A stretch of DNA of 64,000 bases from Ascaphus truei (GCA_036426205.1 CM071568.1:217735123-217799122), one strand, 5' to 3'; positions 35,316 to 47,349 are shown, counted from the first letter of the stretch. Made by a program: numbers and translations. Notes: a model not told the origin generated them from the letters alone.

Positions 35316-35369
35316 CAGTGGACCTATTTTGGTCTTGGAGACGATCCGTAGAACCAGCTCTGAATGCAG

Positions 35370-35377
35370 TGACGTCA
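35370..35377. promoter_or_regulatory. TGACGTCA palindrome, right arm
   Basis: About 65 bases downstream of the predicted cleavage site at 35306. Confidence 0.5.
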
Positions 35378-36238
35378 CATCTTGCAGACGGGCGGCGCAC
35401 GCGAAGGAAGCTCCGGTCCAGGACGCAGAGCTGTGGAAGCCAGCCAGACTGACTGTAGGAGGCGGTGAAGCTGTTTGGGATCCTCCATTCACATATTGTG
35501 ATACATAGCTTTTAAACTTTTGTGAAAATTGTAAGTGCGCATTTTATTGTGTTTTTTTCAAATATAAACTATCATATTGATCGCACTATGTAGTTTTCTC
35601 CTCTTCTATACATACACTGCTGAGGAGAATCGCTAGGGGTACAACTCATAGTATCTTCAAGGGTGGCAACCCAATTTGCCAAACTGCTCAAAATATCACT
35701 TGCTCTGTGAGTAGATCAACCCATAAGAGCCAAGACAATGCTTTATATCCTAAATACTTAAGACAGTCTAGACATTAGTATTGTATATATTGCTTTTTTT
35801 TATTCTCTTATCTCCCCACATGCTCCCCCTGGATGTTTTGAGCAATACTTAACCCTTGGAACCCGTGACACAGGTCCCACCAGTGAGGTTTGAGCAAGGG
35901 GTTGGATTATTAATCCTATCTGTACCACCTTTCTTAATTAATTTTCACTAATTTCATTCACGAAGTAGCGCCTGTTTTATCACTCTTTTCTAGCACTACA
36001 TGTACTGGGAATCCATCATCACTGAATTCTGATTGCAACAACCAGGACATTTGTCTACAACAACTGACGGTTGTATATTACGAGGACAAACTAGGGAGAG
36101 ACCCCCGCTACAGCTAGATATATAGTGAGGTAGTAGAGACGTGAGGGTGCTTATGGGGCAAGGGGGGTATAACAACTGTAAAGGAAAAGGAACCCCACTT
36201 AAATAGCACTCTCTCACTAATCTTGGATGGTGTGTGTA

Positions 36239-36336
36239 GAGTTTAAAATAATAATTTTATCAGCCATTGCATTGTTTGTTTTTAAAGGCCTTTATTTTAT
36301 CAGTGATCTTATAAAATTATTATTTTAAACTCTTGT
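36239..36336. repeat. AT-rich hairpin (~22-bp arms)
   Basis: GAGTTTAAAATAATAATTTTAT at the left returns as ATAAAATTATTATTTTAAACTC at the right, with a ~53-base loop. A short AGGCCTTTATTTTATCAGTGA unit lies in the loop. Confidence 0.85.
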
Positions 36337-37200
36337 CACGGTAGACTAGTACTTATGAACAATTTTATATTTTTGGGATTCTCGATTGAGCATAACAAGG
36401 CGGGCAAAATAAATTGTCATCTATTTATTTTCAGACAAACACACGACAACCTCAGAATAAACTTAATAATCACTTACTGGGATGGGGAAACAAAATAAAT
36501 TGTCCATAGAACGAAAGATGAAGTAATAGAGTCTCTGGCTTACAATCCTTTTGGCTAGGGCGCAACTTGCCTGCCCGATATTTCCACCAATTGCAGAAAG
36601 TTCGTTCTGGTTCATTGGGATTCATTCTGGGGTCCCCAGTGCTAACGAATTCCTGATGTAGGGGTAAATCCTTGGTTACGATGTTTTAACCCCATGCGTT
36701 CCGGAAACGCTGCCGCTGTACTTGGACGAAATCTTGAACAACACTTGGATAAATCATGAACCACTCTGGGACTGGGCTGCAGGCATCTTTATAGGGTTAA
36801 GGGTCCTATACCTAACATACACACCCAATCCCTTCCCTGGGATCACATTTCCCCCAATCCCAGACTTGCCAGTAGTTCATAGCATGGGCAGACGTGGTTT
36901 CCTGGTTTGCACGGAGCATTTGCTAATCTCACACCTGAGCTCCTTAGCATATCAGGTCCACCCCCTTACCTGGCGACAGCAAGTCTGGGATCTGGCCACA
37001 AGGTGTGAACAGCCCATATGTTGGACTGGTTCCTGGTACTTCACAATTTCCTGGCTGTCTTAACACCTAGGGTCTCTGAGGATTTTCAACTTCAGACTTC
37101 TCATAGACACTGAGGCATTCACTCCGCAGGGGGCCCTTTGAAGTGCGGAGATGAAAGACACTCGGCTCATTTACTCTTAACATATATGCATGTTAATACA
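36337..37200. mobile_element. Possible LTR fragment
   Basis: Starts TGTCACGGTAGAC after the hairpin. The composition (a C-rich promoter-like middle with ACACACCCAATCCC) resembles LTRs, but there is no second copy, end or duplication. The 113-codon frame at 36722-37063 lacks a known motif. Confidence 0.3.
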
Positions 37201-37419
37201 TTAATTGCTGGGCACAGGAAAAGCTTCCTGCCGGTACCTTTTAAAACATAACTAAAATACATAGGAAAAAGAGAGAATGGCGCTAAATGAACTTGTAGCA
37301 ATGGTAGAGTATACCGTTTTACTCTATATAAGACAAAGTGACGTCTGCTGCTGGAGTATACAGCAGGGAATCTTCAATTCCCCTATATGTACAGGAAGGA
37401 AAAAAGGGGTTATATATAC

Positions 37420-39325
37420 TCCTGCGCATGAAATCAAAATTTTAAAAGAAGGGGGACCCTAGTTTCCAGAGTTCAAGAGAATTCAAATGAGACCACACTC
37501 TAAATGTGTGCAATACAAATATACTTTTATTATATTAAAGAAAAGAACCTAATAGTTCTAAAAAATAAAATATAAAATTTTAATTTTACCAGCTGGGTAC
37601 AAAGAAGTATAAACCAAATAACACTTAACTCATACAACTAAATTAAAAATGCCCTAATAGGGGCCTATAAAATAAACATTTATTACTTATATAAAATAAC
37701 TAAGCATACATGTAATATGTTTACATATATAAGGTAACACGCTTGGGATTTAGGTAGTGTCCACCCTAGTATAGTAATTGCCTCCACTTGGATAAGTCTA
37801 AAAAAAGGTTAAGTTATGGATATGTATCCCAGTATTGGTGGAAAACACTCTGAGTTGTAGCTTGGTGTAAGTGATTGTCGGCACTGTATATTTTAGTATC
37901 TGTTGGTATACTGGCTGGGCAAGAGGAAAGAGATGTTAGTTAAAGTCACAGGATTTTAGGCAGACTTCATACTCTCTGGTTTTCAACCCTCATGGAGTGA
38001 AAGGTGTGTTCAGATGTATATAGGCAGAACTAAATAGCCTTCTTCTTAAGGCTTACACCACTCTTTAGCACACAAATCTTTGTCTCCACTGATAGTACAG
38101 ATAAGGGAGCGTTACCTTCTTATTGTGCCACTCCTAGCTTTAAGATGTAGTTATTGCCGGGATCCTGAGGGGTACTGCGACTTACTTGTTGTCTCACTTT
38201 CCCCTCCACTACTCGGCCAGGGTGTAGATTAGATCAAAGTCTCCTCTGTGATGTTGGAGTGCATCTGTAGCTTCCGCGTCTGCTGCTTCCGTGTCTTGGG
38301 TTAATCTTTTTTGCAAGCATCCGCAACCAGTGGGAAAAGCGCTACATGCGTAGAAGTGAAAGGAGGCACTTTCAAAAATCTAGTTGGCGCCAACACCGGA
38401 TGAACAGCTGTGGCGGGAGACGTGAGATGTGAAGACGCAGGCAGCATATGCAAGACGCGGAAGCAGCAGACGCGGAAGCTACAGATGCACTCCAACATTA
38501 CAGAGGAGACTTCGATCTAATCTACACCCTGGCCGAGTAGTGGAGTGGGAAGTGAGACAACAAGTAAGTCGCAGTACCCCTCAGGATCCCGGCAATAACT
38601 ACATCTTAAAGCTAGGAGTGGCACAATAAGAAGGTAACACTCCCTTATCTGTACTATCAGTGGAGACAAAGATTTGTGTGCTAAAGAGTGGTGTAAGCTT
38701 AAGAAGAAGGCTATTAGTTCTGCCTATATACATCTGAACACACACCTTCACTCATGAGGGTTGAGAAACCAGAGAGTATGAAGTCTGCCTAAAATCCTGT
38801 GACTTTAACTAACATCTCTTTCCTCTTGCCCAGCCAGTATACCAACAGATACTAAAATATACAGTGCCGACAATCACTTACACCAAGCTACAACTCAGTG
38901 TTTTCCACCAATACTGGGATACATATCCATAACTTTTTCTTTTTTTGAACTTATCCAAGTGGAGGCAATTACTATACTAGGGTGGGCACTACCTAAATCC
39001 CAAGCGTGTTACCTTATCTATGTAAACATATTACATGTATGCTTAGTTATTTTATATAAGTAATAAGTGTTTATTTTATAGGCCCCTATGAGGGCATTTT
39101 TAATTTAGTTGTATGAGTTAAGTGTTATTTGGTTTATACTTCTTTGAACCCAGCTGGTAAAATTAAAATTTTATATTTTATTTTTTAGAACTATTAGGTT
39201 CTTTTCTTTAATATAATAAAAGTATATTTGTATTGCACACATTTAGAGTGTGGTCTCATTTGAATTCTCTTGAACTCTGGAAACTAGGGTTCCCCTTCTT
39301 TTAAAATTTTGATTTTGTGCGCAGG
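37420..39325. repeat. Long palindrome (~1.9 kb), centre ~38376
   Basis: CTCCTGCGCATGAAATCAAA at 37422 returns inverted near 39322. GTGTGGTCTCATTTGAATTC and GCGTCTGCTGCTTCC pair across the centre (38276-38298 with 38452-38476). Arms are ~870 bp with a ~150-base unpaired centre containing GGAAAAGCGCTACATGCGTAG, which resembles but does not satisfy a hammerhead. The left edge carries GGCGCT (37276), the box found at hammerhead element ends. Arms differ by scattered indels. Confidence 0.8.
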
Positions 39326-39381
39326 AGAGTTAATATAACCCTCAGAACAAAAAACAGGTATTACAAAAATAAATACAATAG

Positions 39382-39387
<6 letters not shown>

Positions 39388-39412
<25 letters not shown>
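39388..39412. repeat. (TA)n microsatellite
   Basis: Alternating AT tract directly before the repeat copy at 39410-39790. Confidence 0.95.
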
Positions 39413-39418
<6 letters not shown>

Positions 39419-39790
39419 AACTGTAAATATTCCGTATGTTCATTTGCATGTTTAGACAGTGTCTGCAACCCGTCTTTCCCCATTGTCACCCAGCATACAG
39501 CACTTCCTGCCAGCAAGGGATTTGGGAAATGACCTGCAAATGAGCACATCAGTGCACCTTTTGCTCAAGCTTGTATTACACAAGCCAATCCTCAAGCCCA
39601 ATGCATGCTGTTTTAAACACAGCTTTTAGACAGAGGCTGTGGGATGAGATGCAAAGCCATTAAACCCACTCAGAGACATGTTTTCAACCTTGATATGTAT
39701 CATCAGTGTAAGGTTGGCTTAATAGCAAAGCAGGTTTGAGACTAGACTAGGTAATCACCCCTAATATTAAGATTTATGGTGGGTAAAAAG
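39410..39790 (-). mobile_element. Hammerhead repeat family 2, copy 1
   Basis: Shares with 39822-40145, 47555-47725 and 47730-48130 the blocks GCAAACTGTAAATATT, CAGCATACAGCACTTC, TTTTAAACACAGCTTTTAGA and GGGTAAAAAGTGA, plus the ACATGT-type hammerhead. No ORF is conserved among copies. Termini lie next to (TA)n. Confidence 0.8.
39669..39713 (-). ncRNA. Family-2 hammerhead, degraded
   Basis: Minus strand: CTGATGA, helix II region TACATATCAAGGTT, GAAAA, ACATGT, GTC. Helix I is damaged (CTTACA against TCTCTGAG) and there is an extra A after GAAA. Confidence 0.6.
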
Positions 39791-39821
39791 TGACCAAAAC
39801 ACCCTCACAGTAAAGCATAAA

Positions 39822-40145
39822 GCAACTGTAAATATTACTGTATGTTCATTTGCATGGCTTAGACAGGTCTGCAACCCTGTCTTTCCCCATTGTCACCCAG
39901 CATACAGCACTGTTCATGCAGGCAGGGATTCTGGGGGAAATGACATGCAAAATGAGCACTCAGTGCCACCTTTTGTCTCAAGCTCGGATTACACAAGCCA
40001 ATCCTCAAGCAATGCATGCTGTTTTAAACACAGCTTTTAGACAGAGGCTGGGATGAGATGCAAAGCCATTAAACCCACTCACAGACATGTTTCAACCTTG
40101 ATGGGTATCATCAGTGTGAGGTTGGTCTTAATGGCAAAGCAGGTT
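39822..40145 (-). mobile_element. Hammerhead repeat family 2, copy 2
   Basis: Direct repeat of copy 1 about 415 bases on, with (TA)n at 40143-40158 at its high-coordinate end. Confidence 0.8.
40077..40120 (-). ncRNA. Family-2 hammerhead, apparently intact
   Basis: Minus strand: helix I CTCACA/TGTGAG (6 bp), core CTGATGA, helix II ACC/GGT with a T-T mismatch next to the core, GAAA, palindromic ACATGT as helix III, cleavage triplet GTC. All core bases are conserved. Confidence 0.75.
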
Positions 40146-40474
40146 ATATATATATATACTTTCTGTATGTGTGGGGGACACCAAACAATATGTAAGGGCT
40201 TAGTACATCCTTAGCTAGCTGCACTCCAAAAATTAGAGTGCTAGCCTGCTCCTTGTGTCTGAAATACAATTGGCCCAATTCGCATACATTGCTATTACTG
40301 CAGCTATGGACTGAGCTGCAAAATAGGGACAATAAAGATGGTGTTGGATTAAACAGATCAGTGTGGTGCACATACAGTTAACCCCTTCAGTCCCAATGCG
40401 ATTTAGGGTTAATCAGTCTGGTATAATGCCTTTATTAATGGCCTGATTAACCCCCTCATCGCCACAACTCTACA

Positions 40475-40622
40475 CACCCCATCCAAGATTAGTGAGAAAG
40501 TGCTATTGAAGTGGGGTTCCTTTTCCTTTACAGTGGTTGTATATTACACCAGTGTGAATATTATCACACTACATATGGACTTTATCACTGGGCGCCGAGT
40601 ATATTCTCTTTTGTTTTGTATA
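40475..40622 (+). repeat. Fragment of the 33.7 kb / 36.2 kb retroelement
   Basis: 40478-40534 is the reverse complement of 36175-36240 (CCATCCAAGATTAGTGAGA), and 40535-40622 that of 33680-33775, ending in GGGCGCCGAGTATATTCTC and TTTTGTTTTGTATA, the shared GGCGCC-box end. Confidence 0.7.
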
Positions 40623-41020
40623 AGAGAGTGCATGCTGGGTTTGTGAGGAAACATTACATTTATTTAGTACAATACTTTTAGGCACATTGATCTTCACCCA
40701 TTACATATAGGAAACCAATTGTTTTACTTATCGCCACAGATTAAGAGACCAAACACCCCGATTTTGTTTAAATGTGAAAATCCTGGCTTCTGTGCTTTAG
40801 GGCCGTTCTATAGTATGTGCAGCCGTGCGCGCGCGTGCCTGTGCGAACGCACGTGCACGTGCCGCACACTTTTTGTGTGCATGCTGTGAGCGAGTAAGGT
40901 ACTGTATGTATGTTTATGTATGTGTGTGTGTATGTGTGTGTATGTTAAATAAAATACGTTTTTAAATAAATAAATAAATACTTTAATAAATTGTTTATTA
41001 ACATTGTACAAACAATTACA

Positions 41021-41063
41021 CATACATACATACATACATACATACATACATACATACATACAT
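41021..41063. repeat. (CATA)n microsatellite
   Basis: Perfect CATA tetranucleotide tract of about 10 units. Confidence 0.97.
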
Positions 41064-41339
41064 TTCAGCAGTGGTAGCGGCGCAAATTCTTTATTTTACT
41101 CATCTTTCCCCCTGTCGGCCGGTTCCACACTCACTACCGTGCGCGCGCAGCACCATTATAGAAAGGCTGACTAACCTCAGCCAATTAAAACTGCAGCACG
41201 CGCGCTATAGAACAGCCCTTAGAATGAATGAGGAGGACCACACTTTGTTAGGCCTGGCGAATTCGTTCCAAGAGCACCGTCTTGTGAACGTGCCAAAAAC
41301 TTTTCAATCCGTTTTTTCTCCACAGCAGATAACTAGTCG

Positions 41340-43430
41340 ATGATTTAAACCTGAAATACACACAGCCAGAGGGGTTAATGCAAAGTAAAACAATTATAAT
41401 AGCATCTTTTATTGGGAAATGCAAGAACTAAAGCCTTAAAAAATAATCACTTTGCACTTGAAAAAAGAAATGAATCCTGAATTCACAGGATCTATTCCCC
41501 GAGCATCGGTATGAACTCGCGTACCCTTTTCAATGCCTTCATTATGAATATTGTAATCTATTTTTCTAATTAAGGAGTGATAATGTTAGGGTAAAATAAA
41601 ACAACAACAAAAAAACAAAACAAAAAAATCAACCGTTCATGGTAATAACTTGTTGGTGAAGATATAATGAGCCTCAGAAAGCTGACATACACTGTGTAAA
41701 GTGGCGTACAATAAATGCAATGTCGTTTTCCGACAATAAACTGGCAGTGAATTCTGTTAGTGTATTTCTTCATGAAACATGTTTATGTTATAGTCTTCCA
41801 ATTTTATAGCTGCCGTTTATCACCGTAAGGTGCATTTCATGACAGGCGAATAACTACATTCAGTTAGAGTTGTCGCCATGTGCCGCCGGTATCAAGACAC
41901 ATGCTGATTGTATCAAATACTGTTGACTGTCTTAGTGCTGCAAATGGACAAGATGATTACATTGTTCTTCTAAGATATGATGTAATATTACTCGCACTGC
42001 GAGGAGCTGAAGGTCAAGGTTGTTGAAGTATCGGGAAGATATGATACATGTTGATGAACATGCACGGCAAGAAATGTGGAGCGATTGCTTTGTAATAATG
42101 TTCATAATGTTCCCGTCTCAAATTTTAATTGAAATTGAATTTGATTTGGTATAAAGTTAAAGCTTCACAGTGCAATTGGCAACGAATGTTTAGCTGCACC
42201 TGGTAAAGCAATGTATTTAGCATTTTTACGTCTCTTGCAGGGATTTGACAACCAGGGGACACAACCTCTTCTTTTATTATTTCATTACAGTAACATACTG
42301 CTGTTGTTGAGATTGCACACAAATATGGGAAACATCTTGTTTTTCTGTGTGGTCACTAAAAAGTGGATCGCTTCACTTTTTAATGATATAATCCTATATA
42401 TATTTTTTATTTTCTCAATACTTTGGATTATCCTTTCCAAAGGTGTGGGTGAAAGTGGAATACAGTTGTCTGCCTGTTAACCCCATCACTGCCAAAGGGA
42501 GCTACAATGGAAAACTGTCAGTCTGTCGCTACATCACAAGACACATATATTCATTTGCTAGATTAACCCTTTTGCTGCCAGTGGGTTTACATTCGAAATG
42601 AAATAAGGATAACTTAAATATATAGAATAGACTTACAGTATAGCTTTTACTTACTGATCAATCCCAAATTCTGTTTCTAATGTCTGTCGATATCAATGAA
42701 GTCATCTTTGAGTGAGCAGCCTATTTAATGCACCTCCTCCTCCCTACACACGCTCTGTTTTCACAGTCACTTTACTTCACACCGTAACATTTTTAAAAAT
42801 TCTCAAACTAGATCAAACATATACTGTATGTGCATATTTTTCCGTGAAAATTATACATTTGCATGCAGTTATTGGTACCAAAATGACAAAGATATTTTCC
42901 CAAGGTTTCTTCCCTTTCAAATAAAAATCTGACGCGGTCCCTGTTCCCTGCCAAAGGTTTCTGTTCAATATGCTGTCAAGATGTCAGGAATGTGTAATAT
43001 ACAACTACAGTAGCACATTGACAAAGGGCTTGTTATCTATTGATAATAACCCTATAGTGGTCAGCAATGTATGCTCTTATAACCACTATAAGTACCAAGC
43101 GTTTAATGTACCTAGCACCCTATTAGTTCCAGCACTATTCCCCACTTTAGATGTGCAAGATTTGGTCCGCAAAATATTTTGTAGAGTTTTGTTTTAATTT
43201 AATGTTGCTCATGAAAGTTTATCAAGATTCACATGGCTTGAAATTTTGCCAATTTCACCAGACATTTGCCACTTTTTTTATTACAGAATTTCACATAAAC
43301 TGCAGTAATTAAAGGGCCTCATGACTGTGCACATTGACCTTTAACGCTTGCCACATTATTTTGAGAAATCGTGCATAATTCTAGCAAGGCTTTACAAGAC
43401 ATCACTTTACTAACTATTAAGAAAAACAAA
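41340..43430. other. Apparently unique, AT-rich sequence; no gene recognised
   Basis: No shared repeat module, terminal repeat or coding motif was found. Open frames of 65-89 codons have no recognisable domains. It may be host single-copy intergenic DNA. Confidence 0.4.
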
Positions 43431-43437
43431 AGAGTAA

Positions 43438-43556
43438 AGTCCATATTTACTAAGCAGTCTTCTGCAATAAAATACAGAGCACTTAAATGGTTTGTAAGGT
43501 GCCTTCCAAAGGAGTGGGGCGTCCTACAGCCCAGACTGCTGAGTAAATAAGACCCT
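43438..43556. mobile_element. Short TIR MITE
   Basis: AGTCCATATTTACTAAGCAGTC at the left mirrors GACTGCTGAGTAAATAAGACCCT at the right, ~119 bp overall. No coding capacity. The TTTACTAAG ends resemble those of 44757-45035. Confidence 0.7.
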
Positions 43557-43657
43557 AAGAAGACCCATAATTACCAAGTCATGTTATTTCATAACATACT
43601 TTCCAATGCTGAAAGACACCTTACAGCCCATTTATTTTCCCTTAAGGTGCCTTATGG

Positions 43658-43925
43658 CAAGGGTGCGCAAAGTTAGGGCCCTGCGCCCCCCTGTCTGCTC
43701 AGCCCCAGTGCTCATGCCCCCCTACCTGGTATCCAGCATCAAATGATGCTGGGGGTCATGTGACGTGACGTCACATGACCCCACAGCGTCATTTGACGCC
43801 GCGTTGCTATGGCGATGCATCACCCGAAGCCGTTGGAGAGAAGGTAAGTGAGTAATAGAGGCCTTGCACGCTCTCCGGCATTTAATTTAAATGCCTTGGG
43901 GAAGAGTACGGGGCCTCTGTAACCA
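43658..43925. mobile_element. hAT-type MITE, right end lost
   Basis: Begins CAAGGGTGCGCAAAGTTAGG and shares GTGACGTCACATGACCCC and GCGTTGCTATGGCGATGC with 13924-14215. The right inverted repeat is missing at the join to the hammerhead element. Confidence 0.7.
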
Positions 43926-43972
43926 CCTCCTTGATAAAGTGTCATTTAGGCACAAAACGCGTAGGAGGGTAC
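43921..43972 (+). ncRNA. Hammerhead-like motif, U3/A8 variant with G12 changed
   Basis: TTGATAA (43931-43937) in place of CTGANGA, A, helix II GTG/CAC, AAAA in place of GAAA, ACGCGT, GTA (43961-43963). Helix I CCTCC/GGAGG is a perfect 5 bp and fixes the core register, showing that C3 is replaced by U with no insertion. Loss of G12, the general base in the accepted mechanism, suggests this copy is inactive. The host element runs on to ~44340 with TTTGCGCTGAATAATTTC near 44050. Confidence 0.7.
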
Positions 43973-44756
43973 TTACCTCCGTTTTTTTAACTATGGACCA
44001 ATAAAGATTATTTTTACTCATTTTGTTTGGGACCCACTCCATTGGCTTTGCGCTGAATAATTTCTATCTTGGACTTCTACTACTTCTTCTGGCTGCACGC
44101 CTACCGAGACACACTGGACTGGGTTACATCTATCTGAGTACAACTATCTAATTCTTCTTATCTTAAGCTGTGAGCCTAGGACTATCCCAATGAGGCTCTT
44201 GACTGGGTTCATAACCCCCAGCCTTGACCTTCAGGGATCAACATGTCCTTTTACTGACTCCACTTCTAACAAGATTAATGTTGTCATACCTCACTAGCTC
44301 CAGTGTTCAGTGTTTGTGTCTACATTATCATATCAATTATATGAAGGATAAGAATCCAGCGCTGGAGAGCATGAATCACTAATTTGCCCTATACCTATAC
44401 AGGGAAATATAGTCCTTACCGTTTCACAGATAGTAAGAGGTCCCCTTAAAAGGAGCCTATTTTCACGTAGGGGTACTGTAGAAGTATATAAATAATAAAC
44501 CTACTTACTTCGCTGCTGTAGAGGTCCTCCTAATCCTTCAGAATCTTCAAAACCACACAAATTTAACCCACAAGTCTGTAAATCTTCTGTGTCCCAAATC
44601 TTCATAATTGGGATTTTCTCTATGTAACTAATATGGAAGTACCTGGTTAGTTTACAAGGTCCTAAGTTCATAATATCCTCATGGGTTTGATGAAAAGAAA
44701 TTACAGAAGGCGCATCTCTCTCAGGGTTAACCTCCCTCATTAAAGACTGAAAGGAC

Positions 44757-45035
44757 ATAGGCCCAAATTTACTAAGATTAGTGCTATCCATAAGCTACCT
44801 TCAGCGGCAGAAGACACGTTGGCTCATAAATTAGTAAGCAATCGTCTGCCATGAGACACCTTCCAGCGCTACAAGACACCTTACAAAACATTGACTTGAA
44901 TTAGTTACAAGGTGTGTTTCAGCGGAGGAGGGAGTCTTATAGTCGAAGACGGCTTAGCAAATATTTCCTTTTTGGCTTATTCACTCATCATCAAAAAGTG
45001 TCTTATGAAGTAGCACAGCTTAATAAATGTCCCCT
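44757..45035. mobile_element. Short TIR MITE
   Basis: TAGGCCCAAATTTACTAAG at the left mirrors CTTAATAAATGTCCCCTA at the right. The interior contains repeated GACACCTT/GTGTCTTA motifs. A 96-codon minus-strand frame at 44501-44791 overlaps the left end, has no domain and is not called. Confidence 0.65.
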
Positions 45036-45764
45036 AATGGCAAACAAATTTGAAACTTACAATATTGGATGACTAAACAATAATAACATCAGTAATAATT
45101 AGAATTTCTGAGAAGCAGTTCTCCTCTCAAATGCTATTCTGTAGAAACTGGTCTACATTTAGTTCAGTTTATGCCGTTGTTTGCTATTTTCTTTGCTGAG
45201 TTTTCCCACACGATCAGATGGCTGTTTACTTGACACCCTGAGTAAATCATATTTTTCTTGATGAATTCTAAACTCCCTGTAACTATTCAAATAGAAACCT
45301 TCAAAGATAAATTACACATCACTCTGCAAAGTCTTAAAGCAAAACAAAAAGTAACGATATTACCACTTTAGGGACACATTTTGCTGCCTGCTGTTGCTAT
45401 TATATGAATCATTTTAGCTCTATGGTTACCTATAAACTGATTCTTTTTCTTTCTGGGAATATAGAAGATGCCTGAAGGAATAGAAAAATGAAACACATCC
45501 TTAGAAATAGATGATTTACTATTCCTGAGAAAGTGCAATCTAAAACTGATCACTTTTTTTTATTGTGAATATCTTTTTACAGTAGTGTTTATCTGCCATG
45601 CCTTTACATTTACCAGCCATATGATTTGATCCATCAAGATGAAAAAAACAAACATTATAAATTGACAGTTCTCTTTATTTAGCTTGATATGTTTGTGACA
45701 ATTGGCATCACGTTGTGTTGTTAACTGCTCCCTTGGCTAAATTGTGCTGTTTGACTACCTAACC

Positions 45765-45971
45765 CAGTGTTTTTCAACCACGGTTCCTATGTACCCTTGG
45801 GTTCCCCAGGCATCCCTAATGGTTCCCTGTAATTTTATGGCCATTTGAAAATTATATCAAATACAGAAACATGTACAGTGCATCTGATGACAGAGTTGCT
45901 ATTAGAGATGATTGGGGGTTCCTCAGAATTTCACTTGGGGTTCCTTAACAAAAAAAGGTTGGAAACCATTG
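45765..45971. mobile_element. hAT-type MITE
   Basis: Left end CAGTGTTTTTCAACCACGGTTCC and right end GGTTCC...GGTTGGAAACCATTG are inverted repeats. The flanks ACCTAACC and CTCTAACC match at 6 of 8 positions, consistent with an aged 8-bp duplication. Confidence 0.75.
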
Positions 45972-46339
45972 CTCTAACCAGTGATGGTTAAGTAAAGCAA
46001 AGGGCTGTTGAGTAAAACCGTAGAGAGTATTAATCTTCAAGAGACAGGCTGGACATTTTAATACCGGTAGTTGTTCTGGCCATATTTCTGTTCCCCCCAT
46101 TCTGGAAACAATCTAATTGTTATAGTTGGCGGGTTCGGAAAACAAAATAGAAAACCAATCCACTGAAACATTTTAAGTCCATATTCTTATTTTTTCCTTT
46201 ATTTTAATTAGGATTTAAAAACATTTCTTCTCATTTCAGTCATTTTTTAATATAATTTGTGAATGTTTTTATTATCCTTGTTTTCTTTTGGCATTGTTTA
46301 GGATTAGCTATTAATTTAAACCGGATGTAGGAGGCAATA

Positions 46340-46412
46340 GGGCAGTGGCCCATAAGAACATTTGTGCCCATTTATTGGCCCGCCTGATATAAAGGTTGGC
46401 CACCCCTGGTGT
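46340..46412. repeat. Possible hAT-type fragment
   Basis: CAGTGGCCCATAAG ... AAGGTTGGCCACCCCTGG resembles the ends of widespread hAT MITEs, with only one convincing end. Confidence 0.4.
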
Positions 46413-46659
46413 ACACTGTAGATTTTGCTGCAAATCAATTTCTATTCATAGCAACTCTATCAACAGTTAACACCTGATATCTGATGCATATATAAACCAG
46501 ATACAAAAATAACCTCAAATGCATCAAGGGAAGCGCCCATGTTTTATACTGAATATTTCTACCTGGCTTTTTGCAGTATCTCCTAATGTATTCTGCGTAT
46601 ACTGTATATATATAGGGCTAAATTAAAATTTTCAACATTTAAGAGTGTGTAAATTTTCA

Positions 46660-46721
46660 TGTACAGTGTATATATATATATACATTTACACATTCTTAAA
46701 TGGTAGAAAATGTTAATTTAG

Positions 46722-46752
<31 letters not shown>
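46660..46752. repeat. (TA)n tracts
   Basis: Two TA tracts flank a mirrored TACATTTACACATTCTTAAA unit. 46605-46700 contains the inverse copy (TTTAAGAGTGTGTAAA), making a small palindrome at the edge of the next element. Confidence 0.85.
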
Positions 46753-46755
<3 letters not shown>

Positions 46756-47349
46756 AGACAAAAGAAAAAATTTGGCGCCAACCTAAAACTCTATATAAAA
46801 ACCCTCTAAAGATATACGTAAAACCTATACTATGCACAGTGAATCAGATAAAAATACATTAAATGACTAATGCAATAAAACAATAGAATACATGAAAAAT
46901 AAAATAAATAAAGTAAAACAAAAAAGAAATGTCCAGATAAATATATATCAAGAATAGATACAAATCCTAGAAAATACTCCAATTGATATCCAAAAGAGTC
47001 ACTGCAGCCCGAGTGAAGGGAACACCACTTCCTTGAGGATATCTACAAAAACACAAAAAACACAGGCGCACTCATAGCGTAAAATAGTATATCAATAGAT
47101 TTATGGATTGAAGGATTTAAAAATACACGCTCACAAACATAGCTGATAGTAAAGCATTTTTGAGTAAAACTCAGCCCGTTCAGACGCAGGAACCCAGTGA
47201 GAAGGACTTCGATATAGTGTCCGTGGTATGTCCTGCTGTAGTAGCCCCTCTGTGTCCTTGCAGGGACCGGAAACCACGAGGGACACCGCCTTCCCCTTGC
47301 TCCGGCGTTACACAGTGAGTACACTGATCCAGATCTCGCGTGAGCTCGG

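Larger units (their letters stand above)
33640..36080. repeat. Long palindrome of hammerhead retroelements, centre ~34831
   Basis: 33730-34829 reads back as its reverse complement at 34833-36080. The centre is GACAGGATA-ATACG-TATCCTGTC. Each arm carries a hammerhead and TGACGTCA. The right arm has an extra ~145 bases (35850-35995) ending in a GCGCC box and T-rich end, and the left arm continues to its own GGCGCC box at ~33713. The structure could be two elements inserted tail-to-tail or a fold-back sequencing artefact. The unequal insert and many differences favour a real, diverged inverted pair. Confidence 0.8.

Noticed and set aside
38325..38360. Hammerhead in the centre of the 37420-39325 palindrome (GGAAAAGCGCTACATGCGTAG)
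   Set aside because: No CTGANGA or TTGANAA core and no clear helix II.
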